8,405 nt of DNA from Alphaproteobacteria bacterium (GTDB taxonomy: Bacteria > Pseudomonadota > Alphaproteobacteria > Rickettsiales > UBA1997): contig VGDJ01000052.1 in assembly GCA_016869775.1 (NCBI GenBank), forward strand, positions 1-8,405. The letters are read 5' to 3'. Every line of letters starts with the position of its first letter. The first letter of the stretch is position 1. The notes under the pieces are model-generated. The model saw only the letters and a program-made list of their open reading frames with translations, ran no database searches and was not told where the DNA came from. Below, in pieces: positions 1 through 5,507 of the stretch. The position numbers were made by a program, and so were the translations under genes.

Positions 1-369
1 GCTCTTGCGGGAGCGATGCTTGCTGAATGTCAAGCTCAAGATAATCCGCAAAACTCGGCTGAAAAATATTATAGTGTGACAAAAATTTTGTTTAGAACCC
101 AAGATAGTTGGGCTTTTGACCAAAAATTTATCGAAAAATTAGAGTCGATTTTTAAACTTGACGGTATGAGTTCGGATAGATTTAGTGCTTGCGTAAACAA
201 TAAATCCTTGCAAGAAAAAATCCTTAAGCATCGTATGGAAGTCGCTAAGTCGCTTTTCATCAAATCAACGCCAAGTTTTTTTGTTAATGGCGAAGCTTCG
301 GAAGGTTATGTTGATTATGTTACTTTAAAAAAATTGATCGACAAAAAATTAGAAGAATCAAAAAAATAG
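1..369 (+). CDS. DsbA-family thioredoxin-like disulfide oxidoreductase, C-terminal part (5' end outside window)
   Basis: The reading frame is open from base 1, so the gene begins upstream of the window; the ATG at 16 is internal. About 122 C-terminal residues are visible. They end in the pattern expected of DsbA-like thioredoxin folds: a helical insert, then a Ser-Thr-Pro-Ser-Phe-Phe-Val-Asn-Gly segment (codons from 265) holding the cis-proline loop that packs against the active site, then a terminal helix rich in Lys and Glu. The visible start (ALAGAMLAEC) resembles the stretch after the active-site helix in Com1/DsbA-type proteins of alphaproteobacteria. The CXXC motif and any signal peptide lie off the window, so oxidase and isomerase cannot be told apart. 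By family it would form or shuffle disulfides in secreted proteins. It is followed after 3 bases by the mlaF-like gene, suggesting one transcript. Family assignment is good, exact role unknown. Confidence 0.82.
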   Translation, partial: ALAGAMLAECQAQDNPQNSAEKYYSVTKILFRTQDSWAFDQKFIEKLESIFKLDGMSSDRFSACVNNKSLQEKILKHRMEVAKSLFIKSTPSFFVNGEASEGYVDYVTLKKLIDKKLEESKK

Positions 370-372
370 TTA

Positions 373-1137
373 ATGTCCTCTAAAATAGAAATCAAAAATC
401 TTCGCAAAAATTTTTCTGAAAAAGAAGTTCTCAGTAGCGTTAATCTTGGTGTTGATAAGTCTAGTTCGCTAGTTATATTAGGCGGTTCTGGTAGTGGTAA
501 ATCTGTTTTAATTAAAATAATCGCCGGTCTTATTGAGCCTAGTTCTGGCTCTATAAATATTGACGGTCAAAATATTTTATCTTTTAATTCGAAGCAAAAA
601 AGTGAGTTGATGCAAAAAATTGGATTTTTGTTTCAAGGTGGCGCTTTATTCGATTCTCTTAGTGTATGGGAAAATGTGGCTTTCCGTCTTATTCACCATC
701 AAAAAATAACAAAATTTGACGCCAAAAAAATCGCCATTTCAAAACTAAATTCAGTCGGATTAAGTCAAAAAACTGCCGATTTATTACCCTCAGAACTTTC
801 TGGCGGAATGCAAAAAAGAGTTTCTTTGGCCAGAGCAATTGCTTCTAATCCAGAAATTATTTTTTTTGATGAGCCAACAACTGGACTTGATCCAATTATG
901 GCTGATGTAATCAATGACTTAATAATTGCTAACTCAAAAGAGCTCGGCGCTACTACAATTACCATTACTCACGATATGCATTCTGCTCGCAAAATTTCTG
1001 ATAAAATTGCTATGCTATATGAGGGAAAAATCATTTGGTGTGGAGATATAAAAAATCTTGATGATTCGGGTAATCCTTTTGTGGATCAATTTATTAATGG
1101 AAGAGCCAAGGGGCCAATAAATTTTCTTAATAAATAA
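373..1137 (+). CDS. mlaF: ABC transporter ATP-binding protein, MlaF-like (phospholipid/organic solvent transport)
   Basis: This 254-residue protein is a complete single-domain ABC ATPase. Visible motifs are Walker A GGSGSGKS (37-44), Q-loop Gln88 in FLFQGGALFDSLSV, ABC signature LSGGMQKR (142-149), Walker B IIFFDEP (162-168) with catalytic Glu167, D-loop after GLD (171-173), and H-loop His200 in ITHDMHSA. The FQGGALFDSLSVWENV stretch and the LSGGMQKR signature are characteristic of the MlaF/Ttg2A branch, which powers lipid exchange between inner and outer membrane together with MlaE (permease) and MlaD (MCE protein). Neither partner is in the window; the gene to the right is a tRNA on the other strand. 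The ATG at 373 lies 3 bases after the preceding stop and has no clear Shine-Dalgarno sequence, so translational coupling to the DsbA-like gene is likely. ABC family is certain; the MlaF branch is well supported, the cargo inferred. Confidence 0.9.
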   Translation: MSSKIEIKNLRKNFSEKEVLSSVNLGVDKSSSLVILGGSGSGKSVLIKIIAGLIEPSSGSINIDGQNILSFNSKQKSELMQKIGFLFQGGALFDSLSVWENVAFRLIHHQKITKFDAKKIAISKLNSVGLSQKTADLLPSELSGGMQKRVSLARAIASNPEIIFFDEPTTGLDPIMADVINDLIIANSKELGATTITITHDMHSARKISDKIAMLYEGKIIWCGDIKNLDDSGNPFVDQFINGRAKGPINFLNK

Positions 1138-1276
1138 GAATTCTCTATTTTATTGGTTAGTTTATCTCGTTAATTTTCTAAAATTTAGTGCTATTTTAAA
1201 AGTAAATTCAAAAAATTCTGTTGAATACTTATTATGTTAATTAGAAATGGAATTTTGTAAGTTGATGATATTGAGG
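1138..1276. other. AT-rich intergenic spacer between mlaF and tRNA-Phe
   Basis: These 139 bases lie between the mlaF stop and the 3' end of the convergent tRNA gene. I find no coding potential beyond very short frames. The only structure seen is a 7-base inverted repeat (AAAATTC at 1212-1218 and GAATTTT at 1250-1256) with a 31-base loop. Read on the minus strand it is followed by more T residues, so it could help end tRNA transcription, but the loop is too long and the stem too weak to call a terminator. Confidence 0.5.
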
Positions 1277-1352
1277 TGGTGCCTAGAGGCGGAATCGAAC
1301 CACCGACACAAGGATTTTCAGTCCTTTGCTCTACCGACTGAGCTATCTAGGC
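1277..1352 (-). tRNA. tRNA-Phe (anticodon GAA)
   Basis: The minus strand folds by eye into a complete 76-base cloverleaf. The 7-bp acceptor stem pairs GCCTAGA with TCTAGGC, the D arm has stem GCTC/GAGC, the anticodon arm has stem AAGGA/TCCTT around loop CTGAAAA with anticodon GAA, a 5-base variable loop follows, and the T arm has stem GGTGG/CCGCC around TTCGATT. The discriminator base is A and the 3' CCA is encoded in the DNA. GAA decodes both phenylalanine codons. The gene stands alone between convergent mlaF and divergent ccmD, and all stems are perfectly paired, so it should be functional. Confidence 0.98.
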
Positions 1353-1366
1353 TTTAATTGTTGAAA

Positions 1367-1395
1367 ACTTTAAAAAAGTTTGGTTTTAAATGCAA
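1367..1395 (-). promoter_or_regulatory. possible promoter of tRNA-Phe
   Basis: On the minus strand a TTGCAT element (plus 1390-1395) is followed after 17 bases by TAAAGT (plus 1367-1372), which would start transcription about 7 bases before the mature tRNA end. Spacing is ideal, but both hexamers match the sigma-70 consensus only moderately and such matches are common in AT-rich DNA. This is a suggestion from position and spacing. Confidence 0.3.
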
Positions 1396-1484
1396 TTGAT
1401 TATTTTTAAATTTGATAAAAAAAACTTACATTTTTTGCCAAACAAAATCAATAATAAAGCCGTGTAACAAATTGATTATTTTTA
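1394..1484. repeat. 15-base exact direct repeat in the tRNA-Phe/ccmD intergenic region
   Basis: AATTGATTATTTTTA occurs at 1394-1408 and again at 1470-1484, 76 bases apart start to start. The left copy touches the proposed -35 element of tRNA-Phe; the right copy lies upstream of ccmD. In such AT-rich DNA this could be chance or an old local duplication; a regulator site is possible but unsupported. The rest of 1353-1562 shows no gene. The best -10-like element for ccmD is TATAAA at 1535-1540, with no well-placed -35. Confidence 0.35.
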
Positions 1485-1556
1485 TCACTATTTTAGTAAT
1501 TTGTTTTTGGTTTTAAATAAAATCTTATTTTAATTATAAATTAGTAAAATTATTTT

Positions 1557-1560
1557 GAGG
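1557..1560 (+). promoter_or_regulatory. Shine-Dalgarno sequence of ccmD
   Basis: GAGG ends two bases before the ATG at 1563 and five bases before the in-frame TTG at 1566. The spacing is short for the ATG and closer to normal for the TTG, so the true start may be either codon; the products differ by one residue. This is the clearest ribosome binding site in the window, which supports the small frame behind it being translated. Confidence 0.5.
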
Positions 1561-1562
1561 AT

Positions 1563-1697
1563 ATGTTGGATTACGCAAACTATGTTATCGGAGCTTATTT
1601 ATTAACTTTTATAATATTGTTTTTTTATATTATTTTTGTTTTGAAAAATTATTTGCTATTCTATAAAAAATTATCTGATGTTAGTAAAAAAAAATAA
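1563..1697 (+). CDS. ccmD: CcmD-like haem exporter small membrane protein
   Basis: This small frame encodes 44 residues. It begins MLDYANYVIGAY, continues with one hydrophobic segment (about residues 8-27), then a cytoplasmic tail rich in Lys and aromatic residues ending in KKK. This is the usual shape of CcmD: a short N-terminal tail with Tyr residues, the YVxGAY motif at the membrane entry, one transmembrane helix, and a basic C-terminus. CcmD helps release holo-CcmE from the CcmABC complex during System I cytochrome c maturation. The assignment is strengthened by position: its last 20 bases overlap the start of ccmE, its usual neighbour. ccmC, which often precedes ccmD, is absent; a tRNA on the other strand lies upstream. 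The sequence is too short for certainty alone, but motif and context together are convincing. Confidence 0.83.
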   Translation: MLDYANYVIGAYLLTFIILFFYIIFVLKNYLLFYKKLSDVSKKK

Positions 1698-2118
1698 TTA
1701 CCAAAAGCAAAGATTTTTATTCATAGGGGCAATTTTTTTGATCTCATTATTCTCGATTTTTTTCATAGTAACTAACTTTAGAAATAACATTGTTTTTTTC
1801 TTTTCCCCATCTGAAATTTCACAAATTAAAAATAGCAAAAAAATTATAAGAGTGGGGGGAATGATAAAAGAAAACTCTGTGAAAAAAATCGATGCTTTAA
1901 ATACTATTTTTATTATTACTGACTATCAAAATGATTTAATCATAAATTATCGTGGAATTTTGCCCGATTTGTTTAGAGATAAGCAGGGTGTTGTTGCTAA
2001 AGGTAAGTTTGATATAAATGAATACAAATTTTATTCTGAAGAATTGTTGGTTAAGCATGATGAAAATTACATGCCCCCAGAAGTAGCTAGAGATTTGCAT
2101 ATGAAAATGCCCAAATAA
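1678..2118 (+). CDS. ccmE: Cytochrome c maturation protein CcmE, periplasmic haem chaperone
   Basis: The 146-residue product has a short basic N-terminus (KKNNYQKQR), one membrane anchor (about 13-33), then a periplasmic beta-barrel (OB fold). The key motif HDENYMPPEV (127-136) contains the haem-attaching histidine His127 and the nearby Tyr131, matching the HxxxY motif of CcmE. Earlier family features are FSPSEI (42-47), IRVGGMIKE (57-65) and YRGILPDLFRD (91-101). CcmE binds haem covalently after it is loaded by CcmC and handed over by CcmAB/CcmD, then gives it to CcmF/H for attachment to apocytochrome c. The length is typical. The ATG lies inside the end of ccmD in another frame and has no good Shine-Dalgarno sequence of its own, so coupling to ccmD is likely. 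Its partner ccmB is elsewhere in this window on the other strand. Confidence 0.96.
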   Translation: MLVKKNNYQKQRFLFIGAIFLISLFSIFFIVTNFRNNIVFFFSPSEISQIKNSKKIIRVGGMIKENSVKKIDALNTIFIITDYQNDLIINYRGILPDLFRDKQGVVAKGKFDINEYKFYSEELLVKHDENYMPPEVARDLHMKMPK

Positions 2119-2207
2119 TTTTCCAGATAATTTTTATTTTAAAAAGAGTAAATCTAGCTTTTGATTTTGATTAAAATTCTTGCACTTTAGCCAAGTTGTT
2201 GCAAAAA

Positions 2208-2222
2208 TTAATAAATTATTAA
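2208..2222. promoter_or_regulatory. AT-only inverted repeat upstream of parB
   Basis: TTAATA-AAT-TATTAA forms a perfect 6-base inverted repeat with a 3-base centre, 16 bases before the parB ATG. It could be an operator or part of the promoter, but AT-only palindromes arise easily at this composition. A TTGCAC element at 2180-2185 is a weak candidate -35 for parB, without a convincing -10. Confidence 0.2.
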
Positions 2223-2230
2223 CAAATTTG

Positions 2231-2246
2231 GGTTTCACATGGAACA
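2231..2246. promoter_or_regulatory. parS: parS-like site overlapping the parB start codon
   Basis: GGTTTCACATGGAACA matches the widely conserved chromosomal parS 16-mer TGTTTCACGTGAAACA at 13 of 16 positions; the differences are at positions 1, 9 and 12. parS is the site where ParB nucleates, spreads and recruits ParA for chromosome segregation. Here positions 9-11 of the site are the ATG of parB (2239-2241). This is a match found by eye; ParB binding is inferred, and the imperfect right half may weaken it. Confidence 0.4.
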
Positions 2247-3153
2247 AAAAGCAACTTTAATGAAATTAAATGATAAAAAACTGGGTAGAGGCTTATCGGC
2301 TTTGTTGGGAGAGAACAAGGTTAAATCGTCGCTTTTATCGAACACAAACGATGATTCAATTGTCAAAATTGCGCTTGATAAGATTGAGGCTGGAATTTAT
2401 CAGCCCCGAAATAAATTTGATGAAGGCGAACTTGCCGAATTAGCAGAATCAATAAGAGAGCATGGAGTTATTCAGCCAATAATTGTTCGCAAAAAAGAAA
2501 ATGAAAAGTATGAAATTATCGCCGGAGAAAGAAGGTTTCGTGCATCTAAATTAGCCAATTTATTTGAAATTCCTGTTATAATTCGGAATTTTTCTGATGA
2601 TAATGCTCTTGAAATTGCCATCATCGAAAATATTCAAAGATCTGATTTGTCTGTTACCGAAGAAGCTCTTGGTTATCAAAAATTGATTGAAAAATTTTCT
2701 TATACACAAGAAATGATTGCCAAGAAAGTTGGTAAAAGTCGTAGTCATATTGCTAATCTATTAAGATTGTTGGCGTTGCCTCAGAAAGTTCGTGATTTTT
2801 TGGATAGTAACAAAATTTCTATGGGACATGCGCGCGCCATTATAAATTCCGATAATCCCGAAGAATTGGCCAATAGAATAATTTCTGATAACTTGAATGT
2901 TCGCGAAGTTGAAGATTTGGTGCGTGAAGAAAAAATAGAGAAAGCGAGAAGAGTGCCGGTAATGTTTAGAACTGAATCAAAAATTAAGTTTATAAATAGT
3001 GAACATCTGGTTGCTCTTGAGAATGAAATTGCTGAAAAATCAGGTTTGGATTGCAAAATTTCTTACAATGGCTTCAAAGGTGTTGGCAAAATCATACTAA
3101 AGTTCGATGAAATCGATAAAATTCAAAGATTGTTAGAAAAGCTTAAATCATAA
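2239..3153 (+). CDS. parB: Chromosome partitioning protein ParB
   Basis: The 304-residue product starts with the basic motif KKLGRGLSALLGE (13-25), typical of chromosomal ParB and involved in ParA contact. The N-terminal domain follows, with IYQPRNKFD (53-61), IREHGVIQPIIVR (72-84), the GERRFRA box (96-102) and ENIQR (130-134), the motifs of the CTP-binding clamp. The helix-turn-helix lies at about 155-178 (YTQEMIAKKVGKSRSHIANLLR), with SMGHARA (194-200) behind it, and a C-terminal dimerisation region ends the protein. ParB binds parS, loads as a CTP-dependent sliding clamp and drives origin segregation with ParA. An in-frame stop at 2212-2214 limits the start to ATG 2239 or ATG 2260; neither has a good Shine-Dalgarno sequence, and both keep the GRGLSALLG motif. 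parA, normally directly upstream, is missing here: ccmE precedes it by 120 bases. All key motifs are intact. Confidence 0.97.
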   Translation: MEQKATLMKLNDKKLGRGLSALLGENKVKSSLLSNTNDDSIVKIALDKIEAGIYQPRNKFDEGELAELAESIREHGVIQPIIVRKKENEKYEIIAGERRFRASKLANLFEIPVIIRNFSDDNALEIAIIENIQRSDLSVTEEALGYQKLIEKFSYTQEMIAKKVGKSRSHIANLLRLLALPQKVRDFLDSNKISMGHARAIINSDNPEELANRIISDNLNVREVEDLVREEKIEKARRVPVMFRTESKIKFINSEHLVALENEIAEKSGLDCKISYNGFKGVGKIILKFDEIDKIQRLLEKLKS

Positions 3154-3157
3154 TTTT

Positions 3158-3186
3158 AACGATTATTTCTATAATTTAATCGTTTT
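3158..3186 (+). terminator. weak hairpin terminator candidate after parB
   Basis: AACGATTA (3158-3165) and TAATCGTT (3177-3184) form a perfect 8-bp stem with an 11-base loop, starting 5 bases after the parB stop and running into a short T run. The stem holds only two GC pairs and the T run is short, so termination may be inefficient. Its place between convergent parB and tatD fits a terminator. Confidence 0.4.
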
Positions 3187-3242
3187 AGATCTCGAATTTT
3201 TCTGGTTCTTGTCAAAAAACTAAATTTAGAATCAATTTGTTG

Positions 3243-4043
3243 TCAATTTTCGATGGGAGCAACTCTGTTAAATATACGATGAAAATTCTCGCTTGTGTGA
3301 TTTATTAATTTTTCAAGGCTAATTTGTTTTAATTCCGCAATTTTTTGAGCAACAAATAATGTATTTGAGGGTTGATTTATCGACCCGCGGTTAGGCATCG
3401 GCGCCAAATAAGGCGAATCAGTTTCGATTAACAAATATTCTAAGGGAATGGATTTAATAATTTCTTGAAGTTCTTGTGCATTTCTAAAAGTTACAATTCC
3501 TGCAATTGAAATAAAAATCCCAAGATCGAGGGCGCGCCAACACAATTCTTTTGAACTTGAAAAGCAGTGCAATAAGGCTGGGAATTGTTGATTTTTTTGT
3601 TCGTAACTCAAAATTTCTGCCATATCTTTATCAGCATTTCGTGAGTGAATAATTAGGGGCAATTTAGATTGAGCGCTGGCATGAATATGCTCAACAAAAG
3701 ATTGTTTTTGCAAAGAAATTTGACTCGTGTCATGAAAATAATCCAAACCAGTTTCGCCAATGCCAATAATTTTTGGAAATTTTTGGCAATAATTTTGTAT
3801 TTCGTTAGCTTTTTTGAACTCGTTTGGACTAACATAGCAAGGGTGTAAGCCAATTGAACAATATATGTTTTTGTGGCGTGTTGTGTAGGATAAAATTTTG
3901 TCAAAATTACTAAATTTTGTACAAATATTTTGCAAAATTTGAACATTGTTTTTGTGGCAATTTTCAAGAATTTCTTCGAGATTAAGACCTTTATCTTCAA
4001 TTAAATCAAGGTGGCAATGGGTATCAACGATATAATTATGCAT
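3243..4043 (-). CDS. tatD: TatD-family metal-dependent hydrolase (DNase)
   Basis: The 266-residue protein is a complete TatD-type TIM-barrel hydrolase. Metal ligands are visible in order: His9 and His11 in VDTHCHLD, the GLHP motif at 65-68, Glu97 in GIGETGLDY, His133 in IIHSR, His159 in LHCFSS and Asp209 in IETDSPYLAP. TatD proteins act as metal-dependent 3'-5' exonucleases in DNA repair or degradation in studied bacteria; the substrate here is inferred from family. I chose the ATG at 4043 because it puts the VDTHCHLD motif near the N-terminus as in the family. The longer frame begins at a TTG at 4076 and would run 41 bases into nadD. With the ATG the overlap with the nadD stop is 8 bases, pointing to coupled translation at the end of the ubiA-nadD-tatD cluster. 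Confidence 0.95.
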   Translation of the reverse strand: MHNYIVDTHCHLDLIEDKGLNLEEILENCHKNNVQILQNICTKFSNFDKILSYTTRHKNIYCSIGLHPCYVSPNEFKKANEIQNYCQKFPKIIGIGETGLDYFHDTSQISLQKQSFVEHIHASAQSKLPLIIHSRNADKDMAEILSYEQKNQQFPALLHCFSSSKELCWRALDLGIFISIAGIVTFRNAQELQEIIKSIPLEYLLIETDSPYLAPMPNRGSINQPSNTLFVAQKIAELKQISLEKLINHTSENFHRIFNRVAPIEN

Positions 4044-4569
4044 GAGAATTGCGAATTTTAGTTGAAGAGATGTCAAGATTTGGTGAATGAAATAAGCTAA
4101 TTTTCGGAAATTTTTTTGAGTTTTGGTGATTTTTTTTGGCTAATTTGAGTGCTGGACAATTGGTATTTTTTAAAATGAAATTTTGTCGAGTAAAAATTGC
4201 AAATTGAACACAGTTAATTAGCTCTTGAAACTTGCGCCACTTGTGGAAAGTTGGTAAATTATCGGCGCCCATTATCCAAATAAACTCAACAAATTTATGT
4301 TGTTTTTGAAGTTTTTTAATCAAATCAATGGTGTAAAAATTATCAATTTTTTTAACCTTAATTTTTGGATATAATTTTGTAATTTTTTGGCATAATTTTA
4401 TCCTTTCTTCAAGATCAAGAAAATTATTAAATTTTTTAAAAGGATGTTGAGCGGTCGGAACCCACCACAATTGTCTAAGCGACAATTTTTTGATAGCTAA
4501 TTTACTAATATGAAGATGTCCTTCGTGAGCTGGATTAAAGCTCCCGCCCAAAATTCCGATTTTAATCAT
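4036..4569 (-). CDS. nadD: Nicotinate-nucleotide adenylyltransferase NadD
   Basis: The 177-residue product has the nucleotidyltransferase motifs of NadD in order: GGSFNPAHEGH (8-18) with the HxxH pair His15/His18, WWVPTAQHPFKK (35-46), the MGADNL motif (100-105) followed by FHKW, and ISSTKIR (167-173) near the C-terminus. NadD transfers AMP from ATP to nicotinate mononucleotide, giving deamido-NAD for NAD synthesis. The protein is slightly short, ending four residues after ISSTKIR, and is very rich in Lys. Its ATG overlaps the ubiA stop as ATGA, and its own end overlaps tatD by 8 bases, so the three genes are likely cotranscribed. In many alphaproteobacteria nadD instead sits near rsfS and proBA; that context is absent. 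Presence of NadD means this organism can run at least the late steps of NAD synthesis, unlike Rickettsia proper. Confidence 0.95.
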   Translation of the reverse strand: MIKIGILGGSFNPAHEGHLHISKLAIKKLSLRQLWWVPTAQHPFKKFNNFLDLEERIKLCQKITKLYPKIKVKKIDNFYTIDLIKKLQKQHKFVEFIWIMGADNLPTFHKWRKFQELINCVQFAIFTRQNFILKNTNCPALKLAKKNHQNSKKFPKISLFHSPNLDISSTKIRNSHA

Positions 4570-5432
4570 CCGAGCAAAATTGCGATTAAAAATATCAATC
4601 CCAAATATAAATTTTGTTTGAATAATTTAAGGCAAGATTTGGGATTTTGTAGATTGCAATAACGAATTTTTATGGCCATAAAAATTCCGACAAAAATAAT
4701 GATTGCAAAGTAGGTTAAGTCAAACTCTTCAAGTGTTCCAAGCATCATAAAAAGTAATGTAATTATAGTCGAAATGCGCCAAAGAATATTTTTGGGATTA
4801 TTTTTTGAAAAAGTTATAGAGGTCGATTTTAATCCAATCCTTAGATCGTCTTCAATATCTTGAAAACCGTAAATAGTGTCATAAAAAATTGTCCAAAAAA
4901 TGCAGGCTAAATATAAAATTATTGCTTCCGCATTGATTTGATTTGTTAGGGCGAAACTTACTAAAATAATTCCAAAATTAAAGGTGATTCCTAAAAAAAC
5001 CTGCGGAAAATTTGTTAATCTTTTTGTAAGTGGATATATAATTACCAAACCAAGAGCTACAATTCCTGCGATGATTGTTGCGATATTAAATTGTAGCAAA
5101 ACTAATAGCGCTAAAAATAGCAAAATTAATAAAAAAATTATTGAGTTTTTAACTGAAATTTTATGCGAAGCTAGCGGGCGATTTTTGGTTCGGGCAACTT
5201 TTATGTCAAAATTTTTATCGAATAAGTCATTTATTATGCAACCCGCGCTTCTCATTAAGAATCCTCCAAGAGTGAAGAGAATGAGGTATTTTATAAATTT
5301 TGATGATTCAATGTTTGCGTTAGTTTTGTAGATTAAAGATAATTCAAATAGGCATGGCAAAATCAATAAAGCTGTACCAACGGGTTGTTTAAAACGAATT
5401 AAGTCTAGATAGGGCTTGAAGTTTAGGTTCAT
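4566..5432 (-). CDS. ubiA: 4-hydroxybenzoate polyprenyltransferase UbiA
   Basis: The 288-residue integral membrane protein shows both Asp-rich motifs of the UbiA family: NDLFDKNFD (68-76, NDxxDxxxD) and DTIYGFQDIEDD (185-196, DxxYxxxDxxDD), which bind the Mg-diphosphate of the prenyl donor. Other marks are RFKQPVGT (13-20), MRSAGCIIND (60-69) and RTKNRPLAS (81-89). About eight to nine hydrophobic helices can be picked out. The DTIYGFQDIEDD form is that of UbiA proper rather than of haem O synthase (CyoE/COX10), so prenylation of 4-hydroxybenzoate in ubiquinone synthesis is the expected reaction. It is the first gene of the minus-strand cluster and its stop overlaps the nadD start (ATGA). An AAGAA element a few bases before the start is the only ribosome-binding candidate. 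Length is normal for the family. Confidence 0.95.
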   Translation of the reverse strand: MNLNFKPYLDLIRFKQPVGTALLILPCLFELSLIYKTNANIESSKFIKYLILFTLGGFLMRSAGCIINDLFDKNFDIKVARTKNRPLASHKISVKNSIIFLLILLFLALLVLLQFNIATIIAGIVALGLVIIYPLTKRLTNFPQVFLGITFNFGIILVSFALTNQINAEAIILYLACIFWTIFYDTIYGFQDIEDDLRIGLKSTSITFSKNNPKNILWRISTIITLLFMMLGTLEEFDLTYFAIIIFVGIFMAIKIRYCNLQNPKSCLKLFKQNLYLGLIFLIAILLG

Positions 5433-5466
5433 TAAAATTCTTGTTTTTTTGCAAAATCGTGGTTAG

Positions 5467-5480
5467 TTTGATGCGTCAAA
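5467..5480. promoter_or_regulatory. inverted repeat in the divergent ubiA/pccA promoter region
   Basis: TTTGATGCGTCAAA is a perfect 5-base inverted repeat around TGCG in the 75 bases between divergent ubiA and pccA. Both strands carry a -35-like hexamer inside it: TTGATG toward pccA and TTGACG toward ubiA. The -10 elements are poor: AATAAT for pccA is 20 bases downstream, and ubiA has no good match. It may be a shared operator or overlapping promoter core; I cannot decide from sequence. Confidence 0.3.
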
Positions 5481-5507
5481 TTCTATTCCAATAAATAATA
5501 TTTTCAA

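Noticed and set aside
16..369. Start of the DsbA-like gene at ATG 16
   Set aside because: The frame is open to base 1 and the residues before the ATG fit the family; the protein would lack its CXXC half, so the gene is cut by the window edge.
1212..1256. Hairpin terminator for tRNA-Phe
   Set aside because: The stem is 7 bp of mostly AT pairs around a 31-base loop, which is not a credible intrinsic terminator.
3210..3246. Two TTGACA hexamers on the minus strand downstream of tatD, as antisense promoters into parB
   Set aside because: Both match the -35 consensus perfectly, but neither has a good -10 at 16-18 bases, so they are probably chance.
4044..4076. Longer tatD starting at TTG 4076
   Set aside because: It adds 11 residues before the family's usual N-terminal VDTHCHLD motif, uses a rarer start codon and overlaps nadD more; ATG at 4043 is better.
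3243..5432. GC-skew evidence that the plus strand is the leading strand
   Set aside because: Some rows within minus-strand genes have far more G than C on the plus strand (for example 12 to 4 at 4141-4200), but others, as at 7681-7740, go the other way. Hand counts of single rows are too noisy.
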